Part shown: one piece after another, positions 1 through 8,880 of the stretch
Layout of the letters: every line of letters begins with the position of its first letter
Position numbering within the stretch: the stretch's first letter is position 1
DNA from: Thiobacillus denitrificans
Lineage (GTDB): Bacteria; Pseudomonadota; Gammaproteobacteria; Burkholderiales; Thiobacillaceae
Direction of reading: 5' to 3'
Length of the DNA: 33,845 nucleotides
NCBI RefSeq assembly: GCF_001530125.1
Contig: NZ_LDUG01000024.1
Span: 1 to 33,845 of the forward strand
Notes under the pieces: model-generated
Databases searched by the model: none
Told to the model about the DNA's origin: nothing
Seen by the model: only the letters and a program-made list of their open reading frames with translations
Translations under genes and position numbers: made by a program

Positions 1-864
1 CGAGTCGATACCTAGTTGTTTCAGCCTCTCGATCACCGCGCGCACCAGAATTTCAGGAGCCGAGGCGCCAGCCGTGAGACCAACCCGGTCTTTGCCCGAT
101 ACCCACTCGGGCTGGATTTCCGACGCGTTGTCCACCATGTAGGCCGGCACGCCCAGGTTTTGTGCAACTTCCCTCAGCCGGTTGGAGTTCGAACTGGTCG
201 GCGACCCCACTACGATCACCACGTCGCACTGAGGCGCCAGCGCCTTGACGGCATCCTGGCGGTTTTGCGTGGCGTAGCAGATGTCGTCCTTTTTCGGGCC
301 GACAATGTGGGGGAAGCGCGCGCGCAGGGCATCGACCACGCGTGCGGCGTCGTCGACCGACAGCGTGGTCTGGGTGACGTAGGCGAGCTTGTCGGGGTCG
401 GACACCTGTAGCCCCGCGACGTCTTCCGGCGTTTCGACCAGGTACATGCCGCCTTTCGACTGGCCCAGGGTGCCCTCGACTTCAGGGTGGCCCTTGTGGC
501 CGATCATGACGATTTCGAGCCCCTTGTCGCGCATCTTGCTGACTTCGACGTGCACCTTGGTGACCAGCGGGCAGGTGGCGTCGAACACGTTCAGCCCGCG
601 TGCCTCGGCTTCTTCGCGAACCGCCTGCGACACGCCGTGCGCGCTGAAGATGACGGTGGCGCCGGCAGGGACTTCGGCCAGTTCGTCGACGAAGATCGCG
701 CCCTTGGCCTTGAGGTTGCTGACGACAAAGGTGTTGTGGACGACTTCGTGGCGCACGTAGATCGGCGTGCCGAATTTTTCCAGGGCGCGCTCGACGATGG
801 CGATGGCACGGTCGACGCCGGCGCAGAAGCCGCGGGGGTTGGCGAGAAGAATGGTGGGGGTCAT
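1..864 (-). CDS. ispH: 4-hydroxy-3-methylbut-2-enyl diphosphate reductase (3' end cut by the window edge)
   Basis: IspH (LytB) makes IPP and DMAPP from HMBPP in the last step of the MEP isoprenoid pathway, using a cytoplasmic Fe-S cluster. The 288 codons visible have no stop. Three cluster cysteines sit where the family has them: about C14 (RGFCAGV), C98 (DATCPLV) and C196 (DDICYAT). The HPEVEGT motif (about 126-132) and the EVVHN histidine are also present. The ATG at 864 gives the standard [16 protein letters not shown] start. About 20-30 residues are missing, as the family is about 310-320 aa. In related genomes ispH follows fkpB directly; here parDE lies between them. The identification is secure; only the end is unseen. 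Confidence 0.96.
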   Translation of the reverse strand, partial: MTPTILLANPRGFCAGVDRAIAIVERALEKFGTPIYVRHEVVHNTFVVSNLKAKGAIFVDELAEVPAGATVIFSAHGVSQAVREEAEARGLNVFDATCPLVTKVHVEVSKMRDKGLEIVMIGHKGHPEVEGTLGQSKGGMYLVETPEDVAGLQVSDPDKLAYVTQTTLSVDDAARVVDALRARFPHIVGPKKDDICYATQNRQDAVKALAPQCDVVIVVGSPTSSNSNRLREVAQNLGVPAYMVDNASEIQPEWVSGKDRVGLTAGASAPEILVRAVIERLKQLGIDS

Positions 865-874
865 GGAGGTAGGC

Positions 875-1165
875 TTAAAAAGATACTTCTTTCTGGTGCC
901 GCAGTGCTAGCACGGTGACGAGTTCGCCGTCATGGCGGTACAGCACGACGTAGCCGCTGTCGCCAAAGCCGATCGGCCACTCCCGGTACTCCGGCTCCAG
1001 GTCTTCGGCTGGCCGCCCGATTTCCGGGTGTCGCGCGATGATCTTGACGCCGGCGCGAATCGCTTTTACGGCCTGGCTGGCTGCATCTGCATTCTTGACG
1101 GCCAGAAAACGGTAGGCGCGCTGGACATCAAGCAGGGCGGAAGGCGCCCAAATCAGATGTGGCAT
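875..1165 (-). CDS. parE: ParE/RelE-superfamily toxin of a type II toxin-antitoxin pair
   Basis: A 96-aa protein with the ParE-like plan: an N-terminal helix-rich part ([16 protein letters not shown]), the segment [21 protein letters not shown] typical of the family's middle (about residues 50-70), and a C-terminal strand pair ([23 protein letters not shown]). ParE toxins inhibit DNA gyrase, while RelE relatives cleave mRNA. The RHH antitoxin partner and the REW..G segment favour ParE, but the target cannot be read from sequence. The start overlaps the upstream antitoxin gene by 13 bp, so translation is probably coupled. It ends 11 bp before the ispH start, with no visible terminator between them. 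Confidence 0.85.
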   Translation of the reverse strand: MPHLIWAPSALLDVQRAYRFLAVKNADAASQAVKAIRAGVKIIARHPEIGRPAEDLEPEYREWPIGFGDSGYVVLYRHDGELVTVLALRHQKEVSF

Positions 1166-1443
1166 TCAGGCGGTTCCACGTCTTTACCCGCCTCAAGCTG
1201 GGCAAGCCAGGCATCCGCCTCTTCCAACGTTACGTGCAGGCCGGTGGCCTGGTATTCGTTCCAGGCCCGCATGCCATCCTGCCGGAATGCTTCGCGCTTT
1301 TCTTCCCGCTCGACGTACTGGCGGATGGCCTCCAGCATCAGCCAGTGCGAACTGCGTTGACGCGCTGCGGCAAGGCGCTTGATGCGTGCGCGGGTGTCTT
1401 CGTCGATTTTGATCGCTACGGGGCGAATGGATGTCGCATTCAT
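1153..1443 (-). CDS. parD: ParD-like ribbon-helix-helix antitoxin
   Basis: A 96-aa CopG/ParD-type antitoxin. The N-terminal 45 residues form an RHH DNA-binding unit (SIRPVAIKIDEDTRARIKRL, then RSSHWLMLEAIRQYVEREE). The acidic C-terminal part (LEEADAWLAQLEAGKDVEP) is the usual toxin-binding tail. ATG 1443 is preceded by GGAG with good spacing. The pair is most likely autorepressed through a site in the 1444-1500 region, which is AT-rich compared with its surroundings and holds a TGTACA palindrome. It is placed inside an otherwise conserved housekeeping cluster next to a palindromic repeat, which suggests acquisition rather than ancestry. Confidence 0.85.
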   Translation of the reverse strand: MNATSIRPVAIKIDEDTRARIKRLAAARQRSSHWLMLEAIRQYVEREEKREAFRQDGMRAWNEYQATGLHVTLEEADAWLAQLEAGKDVEPPECHI

Positions 1444-1512
1444 GGTGCACTCCAGTGGGTATGTACAAGTATTACCTTAGCATAAGTTAGTGAGCACGAA
1501 TAATTCATTTCC

Positions 1513-1598
1513 GTCATTGCGAGCGCAGCGAAGCAATCCAGAATATTGATTAAGCAGGCATTTCTGGATTGCCGCGTCGCTGCGCTCCTCGCAATGAC
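1513..1598. repeat. 86-bp palindromic repeat, MITE-core copy 1
   Basis: The segment runs from GTCATTGCGAG to CGCAATGAC and folds back on itself through arms containing GCAATCCAGAA and TTCTGGATTGC. Read on the reverse strand it aligns base for base in length (86 bp) with the core of the element at 15291-15420, with most positions identical. The outer GGGCACTTCTATAAATC ends seen there are absent here. The rest of the 236-bp gap between parD and the FKBP gene (1444-1679) shows only the parD promoter region and no gene. Confidence 0.8.
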
Positions 1599-1679
1599 AA
1601 ATTAATCAGCGGTTCCTTAGCGCTTCCGGGCTGACCCGATCTCAGCCATGGCACAGGCACGCGTTCTCGCGGACGGGGG

Positions 1680-2117
1680 TCACAGGATGCGTTCGATTTC
1701 TACTTCGAATTCGACACACAGGCCGGCGAGCGGGTGGTTGAAGTCGACTTTCACCGCGTCGTCGCCGATTTCCAGAATGTGGCCGGCCAGGGTCTGACCG
1801 TTGGGCATGGCGAATTCGACCAGTTGATCGACCTCAAGTTTGATGTCGGCGGGCAGGTCGGATTTGGGCAGGGTCTGGATCAGGTCGGGCTGGCTGTCGC
1901 CAAAGGCCTGCCAGGGATCAAGCAGGAACACATGGCGCTCGCCGGGGTGGACATCGATCAGCCATTGTTCCAGCATCGGCGCCAGGGTGCCGTCGCCGAG
2001 CGTCACGGTTTCCGGTTCGGGGTCGTCGAAGTTGGAGACGAGGTCGTCACCGCCGCGCGGGCGCAATGCGTAACGAAGCTGGAGGGTGTCGCCCGCGGCG
2101 ACGGCGCGCGTGGTCAT
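1680..2117 (-). CDS. fkpB: FKBP-type peptidyl-prolyl cis-trans isomerase, SlyD/SlpA (FkpB) type
   Basis: A 145-aa cytoplasmic prolyl isomerase of the SlyD/FkpB class. Visible features are the N-terminal FKBP strand (DTLQLRYALRP), the segment LGDGTLAPMLEQWLIDVHPGE, the inserted-flap region with FGDSQPDLIQTLPKSDLP (about residues 70-90), and the closing VKVDFNHPLAGLCVEFEVEI, which matches the family's DFNHPLAG.L.F.V signature. There is no His-rich metal-binding tail, so this is FkpB rather than SlyD. ATG 2117 overlaps the lspA stop by 4 bp (ATGA), which fixes the start and implies coupling. The usual neighbours lspA (upstream) and ispH (downstream) are both present. Confidence 0.92.
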   Translation of the reverse strand: MTTRAVAAGDTLQLRYALRPRGGDDLVSNFDDPEPETVTLGDGTLAPMLEQWLIDVHPGERHVFLLDPWQAFGDSQPDLIQTLPKSDLPADIKLEVDQLVEFAMPNGQTLAGHILEIGDDAVKVDFNHPLAGLCVEFEVEIERIL

Positions 2118-2614
2118 GCTGCTTTTTTCGGCCCGGCCGGCTTGCCGAACAGGCTGTCCCAGATCAGCAGAGCGGCGCCGACGGAGATGGCGGAATCCGC
2201 CACGTTGAACGCCGGCCAGGCAAAGCTGCGGTAGTGGAAATACAGGAAATCCACCACATGGCCCAGCACCACGCGGTCGATGACGTTGCCGAGCGCGCCG
2301 CCGAGCACCAGCGCCAGCGAAAAGGCCAGCCGCGGCTCGTGCGCGTGACGCTTGAGCAGGCGCACGATGATCACGGTGGCGATGATGCCGATCGCGATGA
2401 AAAACCAGCGCTGCCAGCCACCGGCGTCGGCCAGGAAGCTGAACGCAGCGCCGGCGTTGTGCACCCGCACCAGCGAAAAGAACGGCAGCACAGGGATGAG
2501 TTCCTGATAGTCGAGGGTGGAGGAAATCCACCATTTGGTCAGGTGGTCGAAGACGATGACGGCGAGGGCCAGCCACAGCCATTTGCGCATTGCGGGGTCG
2601 GAGAAGTATTTCAT
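2114..2614 (-). CDS. lspA: Lipoprotein signal peptidase (signal peptidase II)
   Basis: LspA cleaves the signal peptide of diacylglyceryl-modified prolipoproteins in the inner membrane. The 166-aa length is normal. Four hydrophobic segments are visible (about 11-30, 68-86, 97-116, 134-154). The two catalytic aspartates lie in GNVIDRV (about D113) and FNVADSAI (about D140), and the VHNAGAAFSF motif precedes helix 2. It lies downstream of ileS in the same direction and overlaps fkpB by 4 bp. The ileS-lspA gap is about 276 bp and filled with REP-like repeats, so co-transcription from ileS is less certain than usual for this cluster. Confidence 0.96.
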   Translation of the reverse strand: MKYFSDPAMRKWLWLALAVIVFDHLTKWWISSTLDYQELIPVLPFFSLVRVHNAGAAFSFLADAGGWQRWFFIAIGIIATVIIVRLLKRHAHEPRLAFSLALVLGGALGNVIDRVVLGHVVDFLYFHYRSFAWPAFNVADSAISVGAALLIWDSLFGKPAGPKKAA

Positions 2615-2700
2615 GGCGTAGCGTTTAATCCGGCCGGGGCCGGGGGTTAATCCAGTGTTTCATTGTTGCAGTGACCCGGGTTGTAGGGTGCGGTGTTGTG

Positions 2701-2811
2701 GTGGGAGGCCCGCCTCGGGCCGAAGCTGTGAGGTTGCCCTGGTGCGAAATTCGGGGCGAGGGCGCCCCTCCTACAGATTCGTGCCCTTGTAGGAGGCCCG
2801 CCCCGGGCCGA
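2701..2811. repeat. REP-like repeat pair, copies A and A'
   Basis: Copy A (2701-2774) starts GTGGGAGGCCCGCC and ends GGGCGCCCCTCCTAC. A half copy A' starts at 2789 with GTAGGAGGCCCGCC and runs to about 2811. Both match the element at 14071-14146, and their ends match the palindrome at 32148-32218. The copies fill most of the 276-bp lspA-ileS gap (2615-2890), in which no gene is supported. GTAGGAG...CTCCTAC ends resemble the REP sequences widespread in beta- and gammaproteobacteria. Confidence 0.75.
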
Positions 2812-2890
2812 TGGGGTGGTCGTCGCAATGCCGCAGCACCCTATTCTATTCGGTTGAATCGCTTCGCAGTCGATGACGGTCGGCCGAAAT

Positions 2891-5680
2891 TCAGGCATGC
2901 GTGCGTGCCTCGCCATCGCCATAGAGGTTGCTGACGCAGCGTCCGCACAGGCCGGGGTGGTCGGCGTGCGCGTCGACGTCGTCGCGGTAATGCCAGCAGC
3001 GCTCGCATTTTTTCGCGGTGCTGGGGGTGACTTCGATGCGGTCGGTGTCGGCTGTAACAACACGCGCCTGCGAGGTGATCAGTACGAAGCGCAGGTCATC
3101 GCCCAGCGGCGCCAGCAGGGCCTGGGTGTCGGGGCTGGCGTGCAGGGTGACTTCGGCCTGCAGCGACGAGCCGATGGCGCCGGCAACGCGCACCGCCTCG
3201 AGCTCTTTCTGCACCTCGGCGCGAACGGCGCGGATGCGGGTCCAGCGGTCGAGCAGCGCCGCTTCGTCGGCTTGCGCGGGCAGTTCATGCCAGGTATGCA
3301 GGAACACCGAGCTGTCCTCCCCGGCCAGTTGCACCCATACCTCCTCGCCGGTGAACGACAGGATCGGCGCCATCCAGCGCACCAGCGCGTGCGTCAGATG
3401 GTGCAGCGCGTTTTGCGCGGCACGCCGGGCGCGGCTGTCGGCGCCGCCGGTGTAGAGACGGTCCTTGAGGATGTCAAGGTAGAAGCCGCCGAGGTCTTCG
3501 GAGCAGAAGCTCTGCAGCTTCTGCACGATGAAGTGGAATTCGTAGGCGTCGTAATGCGCCTGCAGTTCGCCCTGCAATTTTCGGGTTAGCGCCAGCGCGT
3601 AGCGGTCGATTTCCAGCCAGTCCTCGACCGGCAGCGCGTGTGTTTTCGGGTCGAAATCCGACAGGTTGGCGAGCAGGAATTTCAGCGTGTTGCGGATGCG
3701 CCGGTAGCCCTCCACCACGCGCTTGAGGATTTCGTCCGAGATGGTGAGCTCACCGGAATAATCGGTGGTCGCCACCCACAGGCGCAGGATGTCGGCGCCG
3801 TACTGGTCCATCACCTTCTGCGGCGCGACCACGTTGCCTTTCGACTTGCTCATCTTGTGGCCTTTGCCGTCGACCACGAAGCCGTGGGTGAGCAGGGCTT
3901 GGTAGGGTGCGCGGCCGTCGATGGCGCAGCCGGTGAGGAGGCTTGACTGAAACCAGCCGCGGTGCTGGTCGGAGCCTTCCAGATAGAGGTCGGCGGGATG
4001 GGCGAGTTCGGGGCGGCGCTTCAGCACGCAGGCGTGGGTGACGCCCGAATCGAACCAGACGTCGAGCGTGTGGCCGGTCTTGTTGTAGTGCGCGGCGTCG
4101 TCGCCCAGCAGTTCGGCCGGGTCGAGCGCGAACCAGGCCTCGATGCCGGCTTGCTCGACGCGCTTCGCCACGGTTTCCAGCAGCTCGGACGTGCGCGGGT
4201 GCAGCTCGCCGGTTTCCTTGTGGGTGAAGAAGGGCATCGGCACGCCCCAGTTGCGCTGGCGCGAAACGCACCAGTCGGGGCGGTTCTTGATCATCGCCTC
4301 CAGCCGCGCGCGGCCCCAACTCGGAAAGAATTGCGTCGCCTCGACCGCCGCCATCGCCTGCTCGCGCAGCGTGCCCCCCTGATCCCTGATCCCTGAATCT
4401 TGCCCCCTGGAATCCATGCCGATGAACCACTGCCGCGTCGCGCGGAAGATGATTGGCGTCTTGTGGCGCCAGCAGTGCGGATAGCTGTGCAGCAGTTTGT
4501 CGTGCGCCAACAGGTTACCGCTGGCTTCCAGCGTTTCCAGAATCAGCGGATTGGCCTGCCAGATGCTCATGCCGCCGACCAGCGGCACGCCGGCGTAAAA
4601 GCGGCCGTCGTCGCCTACCGGGTTGTCGACTTTCAGGCCGTAGCGGCTGCCGATGACGTAGTCGTCGAGGCCGTGGCCGGGCGCGGTGTGCACAGCGCCG
4701 GTGCCGGCATCCGCGGTGACGTGGTCGCCCACGATGACCGCCACCTGGCGTTCCTGGAAGGGGTGCCAAAGCAGCGTGCCTTCGAGCGCCTGGCCGGTGG
4801 TGCGCGCGATGACTTCGGCGCCTTCATTCAAACCATAACGTGTCAGTGCCGCGTCTGTCAGGCTGTCGGCCAGGATCAGCAGGCCTTTCGTGGTACGCAC
4901 CAGCGCATACTGAAAGTCGGGGTGCAACGCCACTGCCTGGTTGGCCGGCAGCGTCCACGGCGTGGTGGTCCAGATGACGACCTGGATGGGTTCGTTGATC
5001 GCCGCGATGTCGAAGCGGCGTGCGAGGTCGGCGCGGTCGGCTACAGCGAAGCCGACGTCGATCGCGGGCGAGGTCTTGTCCTCGTATTCGACCTCGGCTT
5101 CGGCCAGCGCCGAGCCGCAGTCGACGCACCAGTGCACCGGCTTGGCGCCTTGATAGAGATAGCCGGCCGTCTGGACCTGCCCCAGCGCGCGCAGGGTATC
5201 GGCCTCGAACTGGAAATCCATGGTGCGGTAGGGATGATCCCAGTCGCCCAGCACACCGAGGCGAATGAAGTCGGCCTTCTGCCGTTCGATCTGCTCGGCG
5301 GCGTAAGTGCGGCACAGTTCGCGGAACTTCGCCGGTGGGATGGCCTTGCCGTGGGTTTTTTCCACCTGCAGCTCGATCGGCAGGCCGTGGCAGTCCCAGC
5401 CCGGCACGTAGGGGGCATCGAAGCCGCTCAGGGTCTTCGCCTTGACGATGATGTCCTTGAGGATCTTGTTGACTGCGTGGCCGATGTGGATGTCGCCGTT
5501 GGCGTAGGGCGGGCCGTCGTGGAGGATGAACTTGGGGCGGCCGGCGGCAGCTTTGCGGATGGCTTCGTAGCGTCTTTTTTCCTGCCAGCTTTTGACCCAG
5601 CCCGGTTCGCGCTTGGCGAGGTCGCCGCGCATCGGGAAGGGGCTGTCGGGCAGGTTGAGTGTGTTTTTATAGTCGGGCAT
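2891..5680 (-). CDS. ileS: Isoleucyl-tRNA synthetase
   Basis: IleRS charges tRNA-Ile and edits valine. The 929-aa length is normal for the zinc-containing bacterial type. Visible features are HIGH at about residues 65-68, the editing domain around [17 protein letters not shown], the KMSKS loop ([11 protein letters not shown]), the anticodon-binding domain, and a C-terminal zinc ribbon with [11 protein letters not shown] followed by CGRCVSNL. The frame stays open upstream of ATG 5680, but that stretch overlaps ribF in another frame, so MPDYKNTLN is the start; it lies 2 bp after the ribF stop. One oddity: about 14 residues after RQWFIGMD ([13 protein letters not shown]) are encoded by three heptamer repeats (4377-4397). 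Confidence 0.97.
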   Translation of the reverse strand: MPDYKNTLNLPDSPFPMRGDLAKREPGWVKSWQEKRRYEAIRKAAAGRPKFILHDGPPYANGDIHIGHAVNKILKDIIVKAKTLSGFDAPYVPGWDCHGLPIELQVEKTHGKAIPPAKFRELCRTYAAEQIERQKADFIRLGVLGDWDHPYRTMDFQFEADTLRALGQVQTAGYLYQGAKPVHWCVDCGSALAEAEVEYEDKTSPAIDVGFAVADRADLARRFDIAAINEPIQVVIWTTTPWTLPANQAVALHPDFQYALVRTTKGLLILADSLTDAALTRYGLNEGAEVIARTTGQALEGTLLWHPFQERQVAVIVGDHVTADAGTGAVHTAPGHGLDDYVIGSRYGLKVDNPVGDDGRFYAGVPLVGGMSIWQANPLILETLEASGNLLAHDKLLHSYPHCWRHKTPIIFRATRQWFIGMDSRGQDSGIRDQGGTLREQAMAAVEATQFFPSWGRARLEAMIKNRPDWCVSRQRNWGVPMPFFTHKETGELHPRTSELLETVAKRVEQAGIEAWFALDPAELLGDDAAHYNKTGHTLDVWFDSGVTHACVLKRRPELAHPADLYLEGSDQHRGWFQSSLLTGCAIDGRAPYQALLTHGFVVDGKGHKMSKSKGNVVAPQKVMDQYGADILRLWVATTDYSGELTISDEILKRVVEGYRRIRNTLKFLLANLSDFDPKTHALPVEDWLEIDRYALALTRKLQGELQAHYDAYEFHFIVQKLQSFCSEDLGGFYLDILKDRLYTGGADSRARRAAQNALHHLTHALVRWMAPILSFTGEEVWVQLAGEDSSVFLHTWHELPAQADEAALLDRWTRIRAVRAEVQKELEAVRVAGAIGSSLQAEVTLHASPDTQALLAPLGDDLRFVLITSQARVVTADTDRIEVTPSTAKKCERCWHYRDDVDAHADHPGLCGRCVSNLYGDGEARTHA
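4377..4397. repeat. Three heptamer units (CCCTGAT, CCCTGAT, CCCTGAA) inside ileS
   Basis: Two identical 7-bp units and one single-mismatch unit lie head to tail. Three units make 21 bp, so the ileS frame is kept and the stretch encodes the Ser/Gly/Asp/Arg-rich loop after RQWFIGMD. Gain or loss of one unit would shift the frame of an essential gene. Confidence 0.8.
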
Positions 5681-5682
5681 GT

Positions 5683-6621
5683 TTAAAGTTGGGCACGGCG
5701 TTGCTTCAGGAATTGTTTGGCGTTGTTCACGTCGCGCCGGATCTGCGCAACGAGGCTGTCGAGGTCGGGATACTTTTCTTCGTCGCGCAGCTTGTGCAGG
5801 AAATCCACGCGCACGCGGCGGCCGTATATCTCCGCATTGAAATCGAACAGATGCACTTCGAGCACCGGCACGGCGTCGGGGTTTTTTAACGTGGGGCGTT
5901 TGCCCAGGCTGGCCGCCCCCGGCAGCGGCTCGCCATTGAGGCCGTAGAGCTCGACCGCAAAAATCCCCAGCAGCGGCGGCCGGTTGTGCTTGAGTTGGAT
6001 GTTGGCGGTGGGAAAGCCGATGTCGCGTCCCAGCTTGTCGCCGTGCACCACGCGCCCGGAGATGCTGTAGGGCCGGCCCAGCAGGCGCGCGGCGTGCTCG
6101 AGTTCGCCCGCGGCGAGCGCCTGGCGCACCGCGGTGGACGAGGCGCGCTCGCCGGCGACCTCGACCGTGGGCAGGAACTCGGCGTCGAAGTCGAGCGATT
6201 GGCCCAGGCGTTCGAGCAGCGCAAAGTCGCCCGCGCGTTTGGCGCCGTAGCGGAAATCGTCGCCCACCAGCACGTAGCGCGCCTGCAGCGTCGTGCCCAG
6301 CACCTGCTCGATGAAGGCCTCGGCGGTGAGCGCCGAGAACGCGCGGTCGAAACGGAACACGTGCAGGCGGTCGATTCCCATTCGCTGCAGGCACTCGGCT
6401 TTTTCACGCAGACTGGACAAACGTGCAGGCGCCTGCTCGGGGGTGAAGAACTCGCGCGGGTGCGGCTCGAAGCTCAGCACGCAGGTCGGCAGGCCGCGCG
6501 ACCGTGCCACGTTCTGCAGGCGGGCGAGCATGGCCTGATGGCCGAGGTGCAGGCCGTCGAAGTTGCCGATGGTGACCGCGTGGGGCGTGCCGAGAGGAGT
6601 GAAGCCGTGGGTGATGCGCAT
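5683..6621 (-). CDS. ribF: Bifunctional riboflavin kinase / FAD synthetase
   Basis: RibF phosphorylates riboflavin to FMN and adenylates FMN to FAD. The 312-aa protein has the N-terminal nucleotidyltransferase domain ([15 protein letters not shown] at about 18-32, then [10 protein letters not shown] and [15 protein letters not shown]). The C-terminal riboflavin kinase domain has [26 protein letters not shown] and a closing [24 protein letters not shown] 6621 gives the expected MRITHGF start. It heads the ribF-ileS run. A TAGAAT hexamer on the minus strand (6662-6667) could be its -10, but no good -35 is seen. The gap to murJ is 60 bp. Confidence 0.96.
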   Translation of the reverse strand: MRITHGFTPLGTPHAVTIGNFDGLHLGHQAMLARLQNVARSRGLPTCVLSFEPHPREFFTPEQAPARLSSLREKAECLQRMGIDRLHVFRFDRAFSALTAEAFIEQVLGTTLQARYVLVGDDFRYGAKRAGDFALLERLGQSLDFDAEFLPTVEVAGERASSTAVRQALAAGELEHAARLLGRPYSISGRVVHGDKLGRDIGFPTANIQLKHNRPPLLGIFAVELYGLNGEPLPGAASLGKRPTLKNPDAVPVLEVHLFDFNAEIYGRRVRVDFLHKLRDEEKYPDLDSLVAQIRRDVNNAKQFLKQRRAQL

Positions 6622-6681
6622 GGGGTTGATGCGTAGGGCGGCGGGACGCCGAAAAGCGCTTATTCTAGCCGATTCATGGCC

Positions 6682-8220
6682 TTATTCTGCCGCGCGGCGG
6701 GCGAACTGGCGCGGGCGGAAGCCCATCAGGCCGAGCGCGGCGAAATACAGTGCGATGCCGCCGCCGACCAGCAGCGCCAGCCTGATCATGCGGTCGAGAA
6801 AACCGGCCGCCAGCCACCATTGCGCGTCGCCCATGGTGTAGAACAGCATCGCCGCCATCAGCGCGGCGGCCAGCAGCACGCGCAGGAAATAGCCGGTCCA
6901 GCCCGGTTGCGGCTGGTAAATCTGCTGCTTTTTCAGCAGATGCAGCAGCAAGCCGGCGTTGAGACAGGCAGCCAGGCCGATGGACAGCGCCAGCCCGGCA
7001 TGGCCGAGCGGGATGATGAAGGCAAGGTTCATCACCTGGGTGGCGACCAGGGTGAAAATGGCGACCTTGACCGGCGTGCGGATGTTTTGCCGCGCGTAAA
7101 ACCCGGGCGCCAGCACCTTGACCAGGATCAGTCCGACCAGCCCCACGCTGTAGGCGACCAGCGCCCGCTGGGTCATGGTGACGTCGGTCGCGGTGAAGGC
7201 GCCGTAATGAAACAGCGTGGTGATGAGCGGCACCGCCAGCACCGCCAGCGCGGCGGCGGAGGGCAGCGCCAGCATCAGGGTCAGGCGCAGGCCCCAGTCG
7301 AGCAGTTTCGAATAGTCGCCCGGGTTGTCGTCGGCATAATGCCTGGCCAGGCTGGGCAAGAGGATGGTGCCGAGCGCCACCCCCAGCATGCCGGCGGGAA
7401 ACTCCATCAGGCGGTCGGCGTAATACAGCCAGGACACGCTGCCGCTGGCGAGAAACGACGCGAAGATGGTGTTGATCAAGAGGCTGATCTGGGCGACCGA
7501 GACGCCCAGCGTGGCGGGCGCCATCAGCCTGAGGATGCGCCTGACCCCCGGGTCGTTGAAATGCCGGGTGGGGCGCGGCAACATGCGAATCTTCAGCAGG
7601 TGCGGCAGCATCCAGGCCAGTTGAAGCACGCCGCCGAGGGCCACGCCCCAGCCCAGCGCCAGCACCGGCGGGTCGAAATAGGGCGCCAGCCACAGCGTGG
7701 CGGCGATCATGGCGACGTTGAGCAGCACCGGCGCGAACGCCGGCACCGAGAACTTGCTGTGGGTGTTGAGGATGCCTGCCGCCAGCGCCACCAGCGAGAT
7801 AAAGATGATGTAGGGAAAGGTGATGCGCAGCAGGGTGACGGTGAGTTCGAACTTGTCCGGGTCGGCGCGGAACCCCGGCGCGCTGACATAGGCCACCCAT
7901 GGCGCACCCACCACGCCCAGCAGGGCGACCACGACCAGCACCAGCGTCAGCGCGGTGCCGACCTGGTTGACCAGGGTCTGGGTGGCGTCGTGGCCCTTGC
8001 GGTTTTTATACTCCGCGAGGATGGGCACGAAGGCCTGCGAGAACGCGCCCTCGGCGAACAGGCGTCGCAGCAGGTTGGGGATCTTGAAGGCGACGAAGAA
8101 GGCGTCGGTCAGCATGCCGGCGCCGAACACGCGGGCGATGATGGCGTCGCGCGCGAATCCCAGGATGCGGGAAAGCAGGGTCATGCTGCTGACCGCAGCG
8201 AGGGCTTTGAGAAGATTCAT
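6682..8220 (-). CDS. murJ: Lipid II flippase MurJ
   Basis: MurJ (MviN) flips the peptidoglycan precursor lipid II across the inner membrane. The 512-aa protein is almost entirely hydrophobic, with about 14 membrane segments. It carries the N-terminal signature [19 protein letters not shown] and the [28 protein letters not shown] stretch diagnostic of the family. The frame runs upstream to about 8469, but ATG 8220 gives the canonical [18 protein letters not shown] start and the upstream part crosses the rpsT promoter, so it is rejected as coding. Divergent murJ|rpsT is a common proteobacterial arrangement. Confidence 0.95.
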   Translation of the reverse strand: MNLLKALAAVSSMTLLSRILGFARDAIIARVFGAGMLTDAFFVAFKIPNLLRRLFAEGAFSQAFVPILAEYKNRKGHDATQTLVNQVGTALTLVLVVVALLGVVGAPWVAYVSAPGFRADPDKFELTVTLLRITFPYIIFISLVALAAGILNTHSKFSVPAFAPVLLNVAMIAATLWLAPYFDPPVLALGWGVALGGVLQLAWMLPHLLKIRMLPRPTRHFNDPGVRRILRLMAPATLGVSVAQISLLINTIFASFLASGSVSWLYYADRLMEFPAGMLGVALGTILLPSLARHYADDNPGDYSKLLDWGLRLTLMLALPSAAALAVLAVPLITTLFHYGAFTATDVTMTQRALVAYSVGLVGLILVKVLAPGFYARQNIRTPVKVAIFTLVATQVMNLAFIIPLGHAGLALSIGLAACLNAGLLLHLLKKQQIYQPQPGWTGYFLRVLLAAALMAAMLFYTMGDAQWWLAAGFLDRMIRLALLVGGGIALYFAALGLMGFRPRQFARRAAE

Positions 8221-8286
8221 GGGCGGCGGGTTTTGCGCGCATTGTGCGGGTCGGCCGCGCCAACTGCAACCATATGCAAAACCAGC

Positions 8287-8316
8287 TTGATTTGTGGCGG
8301 GGGTTTCTCGTACAAT
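8287..8316 (+). promoter_or_regulatory. Probable sigma70 promoter of rpsT
   Basis: TTGATT (8287-8292) and TACAAT (8311-8316) are separated by 18 bp. They lie in the murJ-rpsT divergent gap and point at rpsT. Transcription from here would give a leader of about 185 nt before the rpsT ATG. Confidence 0.65.
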
Positions 8317-8391
8317 TACGGGCTTTGGTGAATCTGCCGTGGCGCGCTGTGGCAAACAGAGCGCGTGGTAACCGGGCGCTTCAGATTCAGG

Positions 8392-8498
8392 ATTTAATTT
8401 GCCTCGCCTGCAGGGCGGGGTGCCTAGATAAATTTGCCCTGCCCATTGTGCAGGGTGCTTAGTGATCAAATGCCCCGCCTCTGGCTGGGCTTATTAGG
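8392..8498 (+). repeat. Three tandem imperfect 35-36-bp hairpin units in the rpsT leader
   Basis: The units are 8392-8427, 8428-8462 and 8463-8498. Each has an AT-rich head (TAATTTGCC, TAAATTTGCC, TCAAATGCC), a GC-rich hairpin and a TAG-containing tail. The clearest hairpin is CCCTGC (8437-8442) pairing with GCAGGG (8450-8455); unit 1 can pair CGCC with GGCG across TGCAG. The last unit ends in the rpsT ribosome-binding site TAGGAG. Ribosomal protein S20 is known to control its own synthesis in E. coli, so a regulatory leader is plausible; this architecture is only inferred to be one. Confidence 0.6.
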
Positions 8499-8508
8499 AG
8501 CAGAAAAT

Positions 8509-8772
8509 ATGGCGAACTCCGCCCAGGCGCGCAAGCGCGCACGTCAAGCCAGCGCGCAGCGCGACAACAACATGAGCCAGCGTTCGGAATTGCGCACCGC
8601 GATCAAGAAAGTGCGCAAAGCGATCGAAGCCGGCGACAAGGCCGCGGCGCAGCAGGTTTTTCAGACGTCCATGAGCCTGATCGACAGCATCGCCGACAAG
8701 AAAATCGTTCACAAGAACAAGGCTTCACGCCATAAAAGCCGCCTGTCCCTGGCAGTCAAGAGCATGGCCTGA
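8509..8772 (+). CDS. rpsT: 30S ribosomal protein S20
   Basis: S20 binds 16S rRNA at the base of the small subunit body. The 87-aa, very lysine/arginine-rich protein shows the family layout: [13 protein letters not shown] at the start, the [15 protein letters not shown] helix, and the C-terminal [17 protein letters not shown] segment (here [21 protein letters not shown]). TAGGAG (8495-8500) is 8 nt before ATG 8509, which decides the start over the in-frame ATG at 8434. It is monocistronic, with its own promoter, repeat leader and a strong terminator. Confidence 0.98.
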   Translation: MANSAQARKRARQASAQRDNNMSQRSELRTAIKKVRKAIEAGDKAAAQQVFQTSMSLIDSIADKKIVHKNKASRHKSRLSLAVKSMA

Positions 8773-8830
8773 GCGCCAGATGCTGCGCTAGCCTGACCTG
8801 GCGCTGCGCTGGCCCGACCAGCGCCGCAGT

Positions 8831-8860
8831 AAAAAAACGCCGCATCTGCGGCGTTTTTTT
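8831..8860 (+). terminator. Intrinsic terminator of rpsT, probably bidirectional
   Basis: A perfect stem, ACGCCGCA paired with TGCGGCGT around a TC loop, is preceded by seven A and followed by seven T. It can therefore stop rpsT from the left and the DUF3579 gene (stop at 8881) from the right. Confidence 0.92.
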
Positions 8861-8880
8861 ATTTCTCGGATTGGCCTGAT

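Noticed and set aside
4400..5686. Plus-strand open frame of 428 codons across ileS
   Set aside because: It is antisense to well-conserved ileS domains, with no recognisable motifs and no ribosome-binding site.
5681..6394. Open frame extending ileS upstream to make a 1167-residue protein
   Set aside because: The added part is another frame of ribF, is arginine/alanine-rich without family resemblance, and MPDYKNTLN at 5680 is the normal IleS start.
6676..8331. Plus-strand open frame of 551 codons across murJ
   Set aside because: Its composition is His/Gln/Arg/Gly-rich shadow sequence caused by high GC, and murJ on the other strand has full family motifs.
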